Shown piece by piece: positions 19,984 through 29,320 of a stretch of 64,000 bases of DNA (its first letter is position 1; each line of letters starts with the position of its first letter). Under the pieces are notes generated by a model. The model ran no database searches, was not told the DNA's origin, and worked only from the letters and a program-made list of their open reading frames with translations. The stretch covers positions 618,189 to 682,188 of the forward strand of contig NZ_RZHF01000004.1 of the NCBI RefSeq assembly GCF_003990185.1, read 5' to 3'. The translations under genes were made by a program, and so were the position numbers. The stretch comes from Vreelandella nanhaiensis (GTDB lineage: Bacteria; Pseudomonadota; Gammaproteobacteria; Pseudomonadales; Halomonadaceae).

Positions 19984-20051
19984 GCTTACTGGTTAATTTG
20001 CTAGGCTTGGGACTGATTGCTGTGATCGTCTGGTGGTTCTGGTTGGGCTGA
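19980..20051 (+). CDS. 23-residue membrane micro-ORF coupled to copA
   Basis: ATG 19980 overlaps the copA stop as ATGA and follows AGGAGG by four bases; the context CAGGAGGCCTCATGA is nearly the same as the copA start (CAGGAGGCCTTATGA). The product is 23 residues, one membrane helix from MSLLVNLLG to VWWFWLG, with no soluble part. From memory, larger cupredoxin-like proteins beside copper ATPases begin with a similar WWFW anchor, so this may be a minimal or truncated form. A role in CopA stability or metal hand-over is only inference. Nothing else fits between copA and the convergent YitT gene. Confidence 0.6.
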   Translation: MSLLVNLLGLGLIAVIVWWFWLG

Positions 20052-20056
20052 CGATA

Positions 20057-20674
20057 TTAACTGACCCCGATATACCGCCCTGGCTTATGATTCAGGGCAA
20101 TAATCAGATTGAGCGTGAGCGCGCCCAGCACCGAGTAGCCAACACGGTCCAGCGGTAGCTGGGTGAGCGCAAGCAGCAGGATCAGCCCATCAATGCCCAA
20201 CTGCACGTAGCCAGCCCTGACGCCATGGCGCTCCTGCAGGTAAAGCGCCAGAATATTGATGCCGCCAAGGCTTGTGCGATGGCGAAACAGCATCAGCATG
20301 CCAATCCCCATCAGCGCCCCACCCATAAGCGCCGCATACAAAGACGGCACGCTTTCAAACTGCACCCAGCCCTGGGTCAATTCAGAAAACAGTGACACCA
20401 TGCCAATGGCGATAAAGGTGCGCAGTGTAAAGCTCCACCCCATGCGCTTGATCGCCAAGTAGTAAAACGGCAGATTGATGGCAAAAAACCAGAACCCGAA
20501 CCCCCACTGTGTGACGTAATTAAGCAAGAGCGCCAGCCCGGCGGTGCTGCCCGTCATCAGCACTGCCTGGGTGTAAAAGGTGACGCCCAGGGCCACAAAG
20601 AACGTGCCCAGCAGCATCGCCATCACATCTTCATAAGGGCGGTGCGGGTCCTTAGGGAGATCTTCCACGTGCAT
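20057..20674 (-). CDS. YitT family membrane protein
   Basis: Integral membrane protein of unknown transport function. The 205-residue chain has about five or six helices, with GSTAGLALLLNYVTQWGFGFWFFAINLPFYYLAIKRMG-type features: the first glycine-rich loop and the NLPFY segment are typical of the YitT/DUF161 group. A glycine-rich hairpin (MGGALMGIGMLMLFRHRTSLGG) follows. Bacterial two-domain YitT proteins have an extra C-terminal DUF2179 domain, which is absent here. ATG 20674 has AAGGAC upstream. Confidence 0.82.
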   Translation of the reverse strand: MHVEDLPKDPHRPYEDVMAMLLGTFFVALGVTFYTQAVLMTGSTAGLALLLNYVTQWGFGFWFFAINLPFYYLAIKRMGWSFTLRTFIAIGMVSLFSELTQGWVQFESVPSLYAALMGGALMGIGMLMLFRHRTSLGGINILALYLQERHGVRAGYVQLGIDGLILLLALTQLPLDRVGYSVLGALTLNLIIALNHKPGRYIGVS

Positions 20675-20717
20675 CCAAACGTCCTTATTCGAGTTATTAG
20701 ATGAGAGAGAACCGAAG

Positions 20718-22520
20718 TTAAACGACGCGGGCGTGCTCCACCATCAGTTGCAGAGACTCGCGACCTCGCCAGCGGTTGCGGTTGAGCTTGTAAGCGCAGT
20801 GCAGCGTATCGCCGATGGTGAACGCAGGCAGCTCGCCCGGTGTCAGGGCACGAAACCAGATCGCCTTGCAGGTGATGGCGCCCATGGAGAGTTCCAGCAT
20901 CAAGTGCGCGCCATCGGCCCCTACCGGGCGCAGCGCTTCGACGATAAAGCGCCCTTCAAATAGCGGAGCGTCAAACTCGCGGCCATAGGGGCCAAGCGCG
21001 TCGATCTCTTCAAGCGTGGCCAATGAAAGCTGCGCGGTGGAGAGCTCGCCGTCTGTCCAGAGGCGGGGATAGAGCGCCCGCCCTTCCAACTGCTCGGTCA
21101 CAGCCGTAAGAAAGGCCTGCTTGAAGGCATCCAGTTGCGCGCGGGGAACACCCACCCCCGCTGCTCCGCTGTGCCCGCCAAAGCGCGGCAGCGCCTCAGG
21201 TGCCAGCTCAAAAGTACGCTGCAGCGCATCGCGCATATGCAGCCCGTCGATTGAGCGCCCAGAGCCGGTCAACATGTTGGGGGCGGCAGCCCGGGTCAGC
21301 ACCAGCGCTGGCCTGCCGTAAGCCTGAACCAACCGGGACGCCACGATACCCTGAACGCCAGGATGACCATCTTCCAGTAACACCACCACGGCCGGCTCAT
21401 CGGCCATTAGCGCACTGGCCGCCAGTGTGCGCGCCTCTTCAGCCATATCGGCCTCGATCGCCTTGCGCGACTGGTTATCCTGATCGAGCACTTCCAACTG
21501 CCGGTTGGCGACGGCGTCACTCTCGGCCAGCATGAAATGCAATGCGGCGTAAGGGTCATCCAGCCGCGAGCGGGCGTTAATCCGTGGCCCCATCTGAAAA
21601 GCCAGGGTTTCAGCATTGAACGGCACGCTATCGGCGCCCAGACGTGCAGCCATGGCGCGCCAACAGGCGGCATCCATACGATTGATCAGGGCCAGCCCGT
21701 AGCTCACCACGGCGCGGTTAGCCGGGCTGCCACCCAGTGACACGCAATCCGCCACAGTGCCCAGCGCCACATAGGAGAGCCAAGGGGAAAGCTTAGGCGT
21801 CGCCCCCGGCAACACGCCCCATTCCACCAATACGCCACGCGCCAGCGACATCAAAAGCCAGGCGACCATACACCCGGCAATGGTTTTATCCGGATAGGCG
21901 CAGTCATCACGCGTGGGGTTCACACAGGCGTATGCCGAAGCGGGTGGGCCTTCCTGGGGCAGCGCGTGGTGATCACTGACCACCACATCAATACCCGCGG
22001 CTTTCAAGCGTGCGATACGCGGCTCATCAGAACTGCCGCAGTCGGCGGTAATCACCAGCGTAGGCAGCGGCTTGAGCGACAGCGTGCGCTCAACCAAAGG
22101 CAGACTGATGCCGTAGCCATCGTGAATACGGTGGCCAATCAGACTATGTAGTTTATGTTCAGGAACGCCAAACAGCTCCACCAGGGTTCGCCGGATCACT
22201 ACGTGGGAGGTAATGCCGTCCACATCGTAATCGGTCAGGATTCCGATGGATTCCCCTTCGGCGACCGCCTGAGCGATACGCTCGGCAGCACGTCGCCCAT
22301 CGGCAAGCCTTTCCGGGTGCGCCAGATAGCGCAGGCTGGGCGTTACCAGCGGAGCAAGCTCGCCCTGATACCCAGGCAGCCGTGAGGCCAGAAGGCGCGC
22401 CTGAAGCTCGCTTAAACCTTCTGCCTGGGCACGGGTATAAACAGCCTCGTCCACTGGACGAGGCTCTAGCTTCAGCTGCGTTGTATGCTGAGGCTTAACG
22501 TGCTGAGAAACATCTGGCAA
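20718..22520 (-). CDS. recJ: RecJ-like single-strand DNA exonuclease (DHH family)
   Basis: Predicted 5'-3' single-strand DNA exonuclease for recombination and repair. The 600-residue protein has DHH-family motifs: TDYDVDGITSH (near residue 98; the usual RecJ has DFDADG), CGSSDEP, VVSDHHALP, and a DHHA1 region with GGHSGAAGVGV near 450, followed by an OB-like C-terminal domain. The first acidic motif and the N-terminus differ from the E. coli form, so it could be a RecJ paralogue rather than the canonical enzyme. It lies 15 bases after thrC, in the hom-thrC-recJ neighbourhood. Confidence 0.82.
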   Translation of the reverse strand: MPDVSQHVKPQHTTQLKLEPRPVDEAVYTRAQAEGLSELQARLLASRLPGYQGELAPLVTPSLRYLAHPERLADGRRAAERIAQAVAEGESIGILTDYDVDGITSHVVIRRTLVELFGVPEHKLHSLIGHRIHDGYGISLPLVERTLSLKPLPTLVITADCGSSDEPRIARLKAAGIDVVVSDHHALPQEGPPASAYACVNPTRDDCAYPDKTIAGCMVAWLLMSLARGVLVEWGVLPGATPKLSPWLSYVALGTVADCVSLGGSPANRAVVSYGLALINRMDAACWRAMAARLGADSVPFNAETLAFQMGPRINARSRLDDPYAALHFMLAESDAVANRQLEVLDQDNQSRKAIEADMAEEARTLAASALMADEPAVVVLLEDGHPGVQGIVASRLVQAYGRPALVLTRAAAPNMLTGSGRSIDGLHMRDALQRTFELAPEALPRFGGHSGAAGVGVPRAQLDAFKQAFLTAVTEQLEGRALYPRLWTDGELSTAQLSLATLEEIDALGPYGREFDAPLFEGRFIVEALRPVGADGAHLMLELSMGAITCKAIWFRALTPGELPAFTIGDTLHCAYKLNRNRWRGRESLQLMVEHARVV

Positions 22521-22535
22521 AGCGGTTATCCTGCG

Positions 22536-23924
22536 TTAACGACGGTTATCCGCAACAAACTGCTGAACGGCGCTCAACTCAGCGGGCAGCACCGTGTAGC
22601 GTTCCTCACGCTCCAGCAGGTCATCCATATGGGTAGGCAATGGTACGCCTTGGAAGCCCGCCTTCACCACGGCCTCGGCAAACTTGGCGGGGTGCGCAGT
22701 GGCAAGCGTAATCATCGGCGTGGTCTGATCCATGCGGGCGCGCTCGGCTGCCCGATAACCGGTTGCGGTATGCGGGTCGAGCATTTCGCCAGTACGATGG
22801 TGCGCTTCGCGGATGACTTCCAAGATGGTCGCATCGTCCACACTAAAGCTTGAGAACTTCTCGCGCAGCTTGGCAAGCGGAGCATCGGCAAGGGCCGTGG
22901 GTTCTTGCTGAAAACGCTCCAGCAACGCCGCCACGGCGGCTCCGTCACGCTCATAAGCATCAAACAGCAGGCGCTCGAAGTTCGACGACACCACGATATC
23001 CATGGAGGGCGCGAGCGTTGCCTCAAGCTCCTTCTTGGAGAAGTCGTTGGCGGCCAGCGTCCGGTGGAGAATATCGTTGGCGTTGGTGGCAATAATGAAT
23101 TGCTTCACCGGCAGGCCCATCTTGTAGGCCATATAGCCTGCAAAGACGTTGCCAAAGTTGGCCGACGGAACGCAGAAGCTGACCTCGCGATGGGGGGCGC
23201 CCAGCGCCACGCCTGATGCCACGTAATAGACAATCTGGGCCATGATGCGTGCCCAATTGATCGAATTGACGGCGACCAGGCGCGTGCCGCTCAGGAAGCT
23301 CTGATTGGCAAAGCTTGCCTTGACCATCGCCTGGGCGTCGTCGAAGTTCCCCTCGATGGCAATATTGAAGACGTTATCTGCTAATACCGAGGTCATCTGG
23401 CGACGCTGCACTTCGGATACCCGCTTATGCGGATGCAGAATGAAGATATCCAGGTTATCGCAGTGGCGGCAGCCTTCAATCGCCGCCGAGCCAGTGTCGC
23501 CGGAGGTCGCGCCCATGATCACCGCGCGCTCGTTGCGTTTTTTCAGGAAATGATCAAGCAGGCGGCCTAAAAGTTGTAACGCCACGTCTTTAAACGCAAG
23601 CGTCGGGCCATGAAACTGCTCAAGCAGGAAATGATTGGCATCCAGCTGCTTGAGCGGCACCACCGCATCGTGGGTGAAGGTGGCGTACGCGTCGGTCACG
23701 ATGGCGCGGAAAGTGTCGTCGTCGATCTCGCCGTTCACAAACGGCTTCATCACCCGAAAGGCAATTTCGGCATAGGAGAGCCCGGCCATATCGGCCAGGG
23801 CTTCCTTGGAAAGCGTAGGTATCTGCTCGGGCACGTAAAGGCCGCCGTCGCTGGCCATGCCCGTCAACACTACTTCTTCAAAAGAGAGCGCGGGCGCTTG
23901 CCCACGCGTGCTGATATAGCGCAT
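22536..23924 (-). CDS. thrC: Threonine synthase ThrC
   Basis: PLP enzyme converting O-phosphohomoserine to threonine. The 462-residue protein starts MRYISTRGQAPALSFEEVVL, has FHGPTLAFKDVALQLLG with the PLP lysine near residue 113, MGATSGDTGSAAIEG for phosphate binding, and VPSANFGNVFAGY. It belongs to the long proteobacterial/fungal-type group. The gene starts six bases after the hom stop, so hom-thrC is an operon. Confidence 0.96.
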   Translation of the reverse strand: MRYISTRGQAPALSFEEVVLTGMASDGGLYVPEQIPTLSKEALADMAGLSYAEIAFRVMKPFVNGEIDDDTFRAIVTDAYATFTHDAVVPLKQLDANHFLLEQFHGPTLAFKDVALQLLGRLLDHFLKKRNERAVIMGATSGDTGSAAIEGCRHCDNLDIFILHPHKRVSEVQRRQMTSVLADNVFNIAIEGNFDDAQAMVKASFANQSFLSGTRLVAVNSINWARIMAQIVYYVASGVALGAPHREVSFCVPSANFGNVFAGYMAYKMGLPVKQFIIATNANDILHRTLAANDFSKKELEATLAPSMDIVVSSNFERLLFDAYERDGAAVAALLERFQQEPTALADAPLAKLREKFSSFSVDDATILEVIREAHHRTGEMLDPHTATGYRAAERARMDQTTPMITLATAHPAKFAEAVVKAGFQGVPLPTHMDDLLEREERYTVLPAELSAVQQFVADNRR

Positions 23925-23930
23925 ATCGAC

Positions 23931-25247
23931 TTACTCCCCTTCGCTCAGGCTTTCCACGCGAATGCGCGTGACGGGACCTGCGATATCAGCCATGGCTTCG
24001 ATTTCGCGAATGGCTTCGTTCATCTGCTTCTCTTTGGTGCGGTGAGTCAGCAGGATGATCGGTACCAGCTCGCCTTCGGTTGCCTCTTTTTGGATCAGCG
24101 CTTCAATGGAAATGCTCTGCTCGGCAAGGATGGTCGCCACACGCGCCAGTACGCCGGGGCGATCCACGGCTAGAAGACGCAGGTAGTAGGCCGTAGTGAT
24201 ATCTTCCATGGGCATGATCGGCAGCTGGCTGACATCTTCATCAATGCCGCTGAACGCCAGGTAAGGCACGCGGTAATGGTGGTCGGTGGTGATGTCACGA
24301 GCCACGTCCAGCACGTCAGCAACCACGGCTGAAGCCGTCGGCTCAGCACCGGCTCCTGCGCCGTAGTAAAGCGTGGGGCCTACTGCATCACCCATGACGG
24401 CAATGGCGTTTTTCACGCCGTGCACGTTGGCAAGCAAGCGCTCCTTGGGAATCAGCGTGGGATGAACACGCAGCTCAAGCCCTTGGTCGGTACGCTTGGA
24501 AATACCTAGATGCTTGATGACGTAGCCCAGGTTATCGGCCTGTTCAACGTCTTCAGCGGTAATTCGTGAAATGCCTTCGGTGAAGGCTTTTTCAAATTGC
24601 AGCGGCACGCCGTAGGCAATCGAGGCCAGAATGGTCAGCTTGTGCGCGGCATCGATGCCTTCCACGTCAAACGTGGGGTCGGCTTCGGCATAACCCAACG
24701 CTTGCGCTTCGGCAAGCACATCTTCAAAAGCCCGGCCTTCGTCGCGCATATGGGTCAAGATATAGTTGCCGGTGCCGTTGATGATGCCGGCTACCCACTC
24801 GATACGGTTGGCGCCCAAGCCTTCACGCAGTGACTTGATGACCGGGATACCACCAGCAACAGCGGCTTCAAAGGCAACGATAACGCCCTTCTCATGGGCC
24901 GCCTTGAAGATTTCATTGCCGTGTACCGCAATCAGCGCCTTGTTGGCGGTAACCACATGCTTGCCATTGGCAATCGCGGTGAGTACCAGCTCACGGGCCA
25001 TATCGTAGCCGCCAATCAACTCGATCAGCACATCAATGTTAGGGTTGGTGGCCACCTCGAACATGTCGGTGGTGGCATTAATACCGGTAATATCGCAGTC
25101 GGGGTGAATGCTACGGTGAGCGACTTGCTCAATCACAATAGGACGGCCCGCACGGCGTGCAATATCGTCAGCGTTGCGTGTTAATACATTAAATGTGCCA
25201 CCGCCAACCGTGCCTAGCCCACAAATGCCTACTCTTACCGGTTTCAA
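23931..25247 (-). CDS. hom: Homoserine dehydrogenase
   Basis: Reduces aspartate semialdehyde to homoserine in the threonine/methionine branch. The 438-residue monofunctional enzyme has an NAD(P)-binding GICGLGTVGGGTFNVL at the start, the catalytic Lys segment EGLGANRIEWVAGIINGTGNYILT, the ADPTFDVEGIDAAHKL signature, and an ACT domain from about residue 345 (LLAVDRPGVLARVATILAE) that usually confers feedback control by threonine. No aspartokinase domain is fused. It is the first gene of hom-thrC. Confidence 0.96.
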   Translation of the reverse strand: MKPVRVGICGLGTVGGGTFNVLTRNADDIARRAGRPIVIEQVAHRSIHPDCDITGINATTDMFEVATNPNIDVLIELIGGYDMARELVLTAIANGKHVVTANKALIAVHGNEIFKAAHEKGVIVAFEAAVAGGIPVIKSLREGLGANRIEWVAGIINGTGNYILTHMRDEGRAFEDVLAEAQALGYAEADPTFDVEGIDAAHKLTILASIAYGVPLQFEKAFTEGISRITAEDVEQADNLGYVIKHLGISKRTDQGLELRVHPTLIPKERLLANVHGVKNAIAVMGDAVGPTLYYGAGAGAEPTASAVVADVLDVARDITTDHHYRVPYLAFSGIDEDVSQLPIMPMEDITTAYYLRLLAVDRPGVLARVATILAEQSISIEALIQKEATEGELVPIILLTHRTKEKQMNEAIREIEAMADIAGPVTRIRVESLSEGE

Positions 25248-25358
25248 AATACATCCCCTTTCGTGGTGGGCGCTTGCCGCGCCCGGTCTTAAATTCAGTG
25301 TCTCAGCGTCACCGTTACTTAACGGCGCTTCTATGGGTGGTACCTGATTGCATCGTAC

Positions 25359-25381
25359 CTGATTAGCTCATGACTAATCAG
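25359..25381. repeat. Inverted repeat downstream of dsbC
   Basis: CTGATTAG (25359-25366) and CTAATCAG (25374-25381) are perfect arms around CTCATGA, next to a repeated GTACCTGATT. It has no U-tract, so it is a weak end signal at best. It sits between dsbC stop and the hom upstream region. Confidence 0.4.
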
Positions 25382-25387
25382 TCGTAC

Positions 25388-26146
25388 TTATGCGTCACCC
25401 AAGCCTAACATGGCGGCGAGCCTTTCTGGCGGTACATAGCCCGGCACCAGCTGGCCATCGGGTAGAATAATCGCGGGCGTCCCCTGAACCCCCAGCTCCA
25501 TGCCCAGATTATACTGCTCGGCGACCGGATTATCGCAATCCGAAGGGCCGGATAGCGCCTGGCGCTGCTGAGCACGGGTCATGGCTTCGCTGCGATTATC
25601 GGAACACCACGCCTGCTGCATTGATTTCGCCGCATCGCTATTCATACCCGCCCGCGGGAAGGCTAGGTAATGCACCGCAATCCCACGCTCGTTAAGCTCG
25701 GGCACGGCCTCATGAAGCCGCTCACAGTATGGGCAGGTGGGATCGGTAAATACCACCACGGTAGCTTTTGGCTCATCCACACCTCGGTAGACAATGCGCT
25801 CGGACTCTGGAATGGCGGCAAGCGCGGCGACACGCTCCTGGTTTTTGGCCTGCTCGGTTAAATTGATCAAGCCGGTCGCAGTATTCTCGAAAAGATCGCC
25901 GACCAGGAAATGGCTGCCATCGGCATTGGAATAGAACGATTCGCCGCTTTCCAGGCGCACGTGATAAATACCGTCCATCGGTGTAGCGTCCACTTGCTCG
26001 ACAGGCATTGGCTGGCCGTTAACCTGGAGCGATTCGCGCAGCTGGTCGGCCGTGGCATCGGCGTGCGCGGCGACAGGTAGAACACTTGCCATGGCGAGCG
26101 TGAATAAAGCAGAGCGTAAAGAGGGGGTAACCATACGTTGGCGCAT
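25388..26146 (-). CDS. dsbC: Thiol:disulfide interchange protein DsbC
   Basis: Periplasmic disulfide isomerase. From ATG 26146 it has 252 residues with a signal peptide ending VAAHA, an N-terminal dimerisation domain (about 25-85), and a thioredoxin fold with the active site TCPYC, the cis-proline loop QGTPAIIL, and a second cysteine pair (AWCSDN and SDCDNP). ATG 26146 lies seven bases after the xerD stop with GAGG within xerD; a longer form from 26209 would overlap xerD and damage the signal peptide. The xerD-dsbC order is conserved in pseudomonads. Confidence 0.94.
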   Translation of the reverse strand: MRQRMVTPSLRSALFTLAMASVLPVAAHADATADQLRESLQVNGQPMPVEQVDATPMDGIYHVRLESGESFYSNADGSHFLVGDLFENTATGLINLTEQAKNQERVAALAAIPESERIVYRGVDEPKATVVVFTDPTCPYCERLHEAVPELNERGIAVHYLAFPRAGMNSDAAKSMQQAWCSDNRSEAMTRAQQRQALSGPSDCDNPVAEQYNLGMELGVQGTPAIILPDGQLVPGYVPPERLAAMLGLGDA

Positions 26147-26153
26147 TCTTTCT

Positions 26154-27035
26154 TCAACCTCGCGGATGATGTTCGGCATGCAGGTTTTCCAAGCGCGCTT
26201 GGGCAACATGCGTATAAATTTGAGTCGTCGATAAATCGCTATGACCTAACAGCAGCTGTACGACCCGTAAATTGGCCCCATGATTCAATAAATGTGTCGC
26301 AAATGCATGCCGTAATGTGTGTGGCGACAGCGGACGTGAAATTCCTGCGGTGATGGCATGGGCTTTTATACGATGCCAGAAGGTTTGCCGGGTCATGGCT
26401 TTATCACTGCGGCCCGGAAACAGCGCGGGCTTTGTTGGGTCGCTCATGAGTGCAGGCCTGGCCGTTTTCATATAGTGCGCAAGCCAATCCGCTGCTTCCT
26501 CCCCCATGGGCACCAGGCGGTCTTTATCGCCTTTGCCGCGTACACGTACCACGTTTTGGCGCAGATTCACCGCATCGCCGGTGAGTGAAACAAGTTCCGA
26601 CACGCGCAACCCGCAGGCGTAAAGCAGCTCCAGCATGGTGCGATCGCGCGCACCCAACGGCGTGGCAGTATCCGGCGCCATCAGCAGGCGCTCGACTTCC
26701 GCTTCGTCCAGCGTATTGGGCAAACCCGGCACCACTCGCGGCAGTTTAACCTCGGCGAGCGGGTCGCTTATCACGTGGCCCTGCAGGCGTGCCCAACGAT
26801 AAAAGCTGCGCAGCGTCGATAACAGCCGGGCGTTACTGCGTAGTTGATAGCCTTGCTCGCGTCGCGCCTCAAACCACAAGGCAAGCCGCTCAGGCGCAGG
26901 AGAGAGCAGGTCTTCCTCCTGCAGCGCCAAGTGCTGCTGCCAGGCCGTCAAATCATGCCGATAGGCCGCTAACGTATGGTCGCTTGCACCCTGCTCCAAC
27001 CATAGGGCATCCAAGAAGGCATCAATGACGCTCAT
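26154..27035 (-). CDS. xerD: Site-specific tyrosine recombinase XerD
   Basis: Resolves chromosome dimers at dif with XerC, under FtsK control. The 293-residue protein has the SAM-like core-binding domain (about 1-85) and a catalytic domain with Arg in ACGLRVSELVSL, Lys near VRGKGDKDRLVPMG, HTLRHAFATHLLNHGA (His and Arg), and HSDLSTTQIYTHV with the nucleophilic tyrosine. Length and sequence fit XerD rather than an integrase of a mobile element. It is followed closely by dsbC. Confidence 0.96.
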   Translation of the reverse strand: MSVIDAFLDALWLEQGASDHTLAAYRHDLTAWQQHLALQEEDLLSPAPERLALWFEARREQGYQLRSNARLLSTLRSFYRWARLQGHVISDPLAEVKLPRVVPGLPNTLDEAEVERLLMAPDTATPLGARDRTMLELLYACGLRVSELVSLTGDAVNLRQNVVRVRGKGDKDRLVPMGEEAADWLAHYMKTARPALMSDPTKPALFPGRSDKAMTRQTFWHRIKAHAITAGISRPLSPHTLRHAFATHLLNHGANLRVVQLLLGHSDLSTTQIYTHVAQARLENLHAEHHPRG

Positions 27036-27072
27036 ACGCTAACAGTCTCTGAGGTAATAGGCGTATATAAAC

Positions 27073-27104
27073 AAAACCCCGCCCCGCAAAGCGGTGACGG
27101 GGTC
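27073..27104 (-). terminator. Terminator of the rpsP-rimM-trmD-rplS operon
   Basis: On the minus strand GACCCCGTCACCGC and GCGGGGCGGGGTT pair around TTTG, followed by TTTTGTTT. It stands 48 bases beyond the rplS stop. Confidence 0.85.
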
Positions 27105-27151
27105 TGGTATCCAGGGCGCGGTCAATAACGCACGCCCGAGAAAAACGGCGT

Positions 27152-27508
27152 TTAAGCCAGCTTTTCCTTGATACGCGCTGACTTACCGCTACGCTCACGC
27201 AGGTAGTACAGCTTGGCTTGACGCACGTCACCACGACGCTTGACTTCAATAGAGTCAACCAGCGGGCTGTAGGTCTGGAAAGTACGCTCAACGCCAACAC
27301 CGTGAGAAATTTTACGTACGGTGAATGCGGAGTTCAGGCCACGGTTACGCTTACCGATAACCACACCTTCGAATGCCTGCAGACGCTCGCGGGTGCCTTC
27401 CTTAACTTTAACCTGAACGACGATGGTGTCGCCGGGAGCGAAAGAAGGGATCTCTTTACCCATCTGCTCGTTTTCGATCGCCTGGATCACCTTGTTCTTG
27501 CTGCTCAT
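27152..27508 (-). CDS. rplS: 50S ribosomal protein L19
   Basis: Large-subunit protein at the 30S/50S interface. The 118-residue product begins [16 protein letters not shown] and contains [22 protein letters not shown] and [19 protein letters not shown], all standard for L19. ATG 27508 is spaced seven bases from AGGAGT; ATG 27514 touches that site and is less likely. It closes the rpsP-rimM-trmD-rplS operon. Confidence 0.97.
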   Translation of the reverse strand: MSSKNKVIQAIENEQMGKEIPSFAPGDTIVVQVKVKEGTRERLQAFEGVVIGKRNRGLNSAFTVRKISHGVGVERTFQTYSPLVDSIEVKRRGDVRQAKLYYLRERSGKSARIKEKLA

Positions 27509-27569
27509 CTTCATACTCCTAAATAACGTAATGGCTTGCCACGCAGTTGTGGAAGGGGCAAACCGTGAT

Positions 27570-27643
27570 CCCGGCGCTCGAAACGAGCTTCGCGGGAGTC
27601 GTTATGGGTGACGCAGGTACGTAGGGGAAAGGCCCTTTGCGTC
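27570..27643 (-). promoter_or_regulatory. Structured spacer between trmD and rplS
   Basis: The 153-base spacer contains two potential hairpins: GACGCA...TGCGTC (27610-27643) and a stem CCCG...CTCG-TTT-CGAG...CGGG (27570-27596 on the minus strand). The spacer is long for a ribosomal protein operon, so it could be a leader controlling rplS. This is structure seen by eye only. Confidence 0.35.
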
Positions 27644-27661
27644 CTGCACCGCCGCTCTGAA

Positions 27662-28438
27662 CTACCTGGCGGACAGAGCGTGTTCCTCGATAAACTCGTT
27701 CAGCAGCTGCTGCTGCTCGGCATTAAGCTCGCGCCCTTCCAGCAGGTCGGGGCGGCGCTGCCATGTACGGCCTAACGACTGCTTTAACCGCCAGCGCTTG
27801 ATAGCTGCATGATTACCGCTTAGCAGCACATCCGGCACGCTTTTACCGTCAATCACTTCAGGACGGGTATAGTGCGGGCAGTCCAGCAGACCGTCGTTAA
27901 ACGAGTCTTCGACAGCGGAGTCCTGATGCCCCAATACGCCGGGGACCAACCTTGCCGCCGCATCAATCAGCACCATGGCAGGCAGCTCACCGCCGCTCAG
28001 CACATAGTCACCAATTGACCATTCTTCATCGATGTCACTTTCCACCACACGCTCATCAATACCTTCATAGCGCCCTGCCACCACCACAAGGGGGCCAGCA
28101 GCCGCTAACGCCTGAGCACCTTTTTGATCAAGCTTGCGCCCCTGAGGCGAAAGATAGATCACTGTAGGCACTTGGCCGGTTGCTTGATGCGCCCGTTCTC
28201 GGGCATCGTGGATAGCGCTACGTAGCGTATCGACTTTCATCAACATGCCAGGGCCACCACCGTAAGGGCGGTCATCCACGCTGCGATGACGGTCAGTGGC
28301 ATAATCCCGCGGATTCCAGAACTCCAGTGAAATGCGCTGTTTCTCTATCGCCCGACCCACTACGCCTTGTTGCGTCAAGGCATCGAACATCTCGGGAAAC
28401 AACGAAACCACACCAATCCACATTGCGGGCGTTTCCAT
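27662..28438 (-). CDS. trmD: tRNA (guanine37-N1)-methyltransferase TrmD
   Basis: Methylates G37 of tRNAs, preventing frameshifts. From ATG 28438 the protein is 258 residues, starting [21 protein letters not shown]. The trefoil-knot SAM site is seen in [30 protein letters not shown] and the [11 protein letters not shown] segment. The family start is MWIG, so 28438 or 28423 is likely. An alternative TTG 28489 overlaps the rimM stop as TTGA and would add 17 residues; it cannot be excluded because of the coupling. Confidence 0.95.
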   Translation of the reverse strand: METPAMWIGVVSLFPEMFDALTQQGVVGRAIEKQRISLEFWNPRDYATDRHRSVDDRPYGGGPGMLMKVDTLRSAIHDARERAHQATGQVPTVIYLSPQGRKLDQKGAQALAAAGPLVVVAGRYEGIDERVVESDIDEEWSIGDYVLSGGELPAMVLIDAAARLVPGVLGHQDSAVEDSFNDGLLDCPHYTRPEVIDGKSVPDVLLSGNHAAIKRWRLKQSLGRTWQRRPDLLEGRELNAEQQQLLNEFIEEHALSAR

Positions 28439-28485
28439 GTTATTGCCAGTTCCCGCTGCTTGCGCGTCGGGAGTTGTGTCATTAT

Positions 28486-29031
28486 TCAAAACTCAGGATC
28501 CCAGTCAACGACCATACGGCCATCTTCAAGGCTGATTTCAACAATCACATCATCAGGCAAAAACGGGAGCAACCGCTCGCGTTTGTCGATTGCGTCCTCA
28601 TCACCGCGAACCACCATGACATCGTTGGCGCCGGTTTCAAACAGGTAGCTTACCCGTCCCAACCGCTCGCCGGCTTGAGTGAAAACAGCCAGGCCTTCAA
28701 GCTCATGCCAGTAATACTCATCGGCTGCAAGCGCGGGCAGTGCACTCTTGGGCAGTACGATATCCGTTTGGGCCAGTGTTTCAGCCGCATCCCGGTCATC
28801 CACGCCTTTCAATTGCACTACAAGGCCCTTGCCCTGCCGACGTCCCTGAACAATGGTCATGGGCGTCAGAGTTTCCCCCTTGCGCACCCACCATTCGGGG
28901 TAGTCCAGAATGCTGTCCATGGGGTTGGTGTAGGAATACACCTTGAGCCAACCTTTCACCCCGTGAGGGCTAGTCAGCTTGCCTAACACCACATGCGTGT
29001 CGTCAGTATGGCTTGTTTCTAAACGCGTCAT
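28486..29031 (-). CDS. rimM: Ribosome maturation factor RimM
   Basis: Helps assemble the 3' head of the 30S subunit by binding S19. The 181-residue protein shows the RimM start [22 protein letters not shown], the linker region, and the PRC-barrel end with [14 protein letters not shown] and [31 protein letters not shown] precedes ATG 29031. It stands between rpsP and trmD in the conserved operon. Confidence 0.95.
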   Translation of the reverse strand: MTRLETSHTDDTHVVLGKLTSPHGVKGWLKVYSYTNPMDSILDYPEWWVRKGETLTPMTIVQGRRQGKGLVVQLKGVDDRDAAETLAQTDIVLPKSALPALAADEYYWHELEGLAVFTQAGERLGRVSYLFETGANDVMVVRGDEDAIDKRERLLPFLPDDVIVEISLEDGRMVVDWDPEF

Positions 29032-29071
29032 CGACGACCTCGACTACAACATCAGGCTCAAGCGAACAGGC

Positions 29072-29320
29072 TTAGGCCTGTTTACGCGCTTCTTTAACCA
29101 GCTCAGCAACACGACCAGACAGCTGGGCGCCTTGGCTCTGCCAGTGAGTAACACGCTCTAGATCAACGCGCAGACGCTCTTCCTGACCACGGGCAACCGG
29201 GTTGAAGAAGCCAATACGCTCGATGAAACGGCCGTCACGGGCGTTACGCGAGTCGGTAACAGTCAGGTGGTAAAAGGGACGCTTCTTGGCGCCACCACGT
29301 GCCAAACGAATGGTAACCAT
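29072..29320 (-). CDS. rpsP: 30S ribosomal protein S16
   Basis: Small-subunit protein. The 82-residue product begins [19 protein letters not shown] and has [19 protein letters not shown], diagnostic of S16. It is the first gene of the rpsP-rimM-trmD-rplS operon. In Pseudomonas its other neighbour is ffh; here a transporter cluster lies between. Confidence 0.97.
   Translation of the reverse strand: MVTIRLARGGAKKRPFYHLTVTDSRNARDGRFIERIGFFNPVARGQEERLRVDLERVTHWQSQGAQLSGRVAELVKEARKQA

Noticed and set aside
26154..27035. Integrase of a mobile element
   Set aside because: Sequence, length and neighbours (dsbC, hom) fit XerD.
29066..29083. Terminator at the rpsP 3' end (AACAGGC/GCCTGTT)
   Set aside because: No U-tract and it overlaps the rpsP coding end; rimM follows in the same operon.
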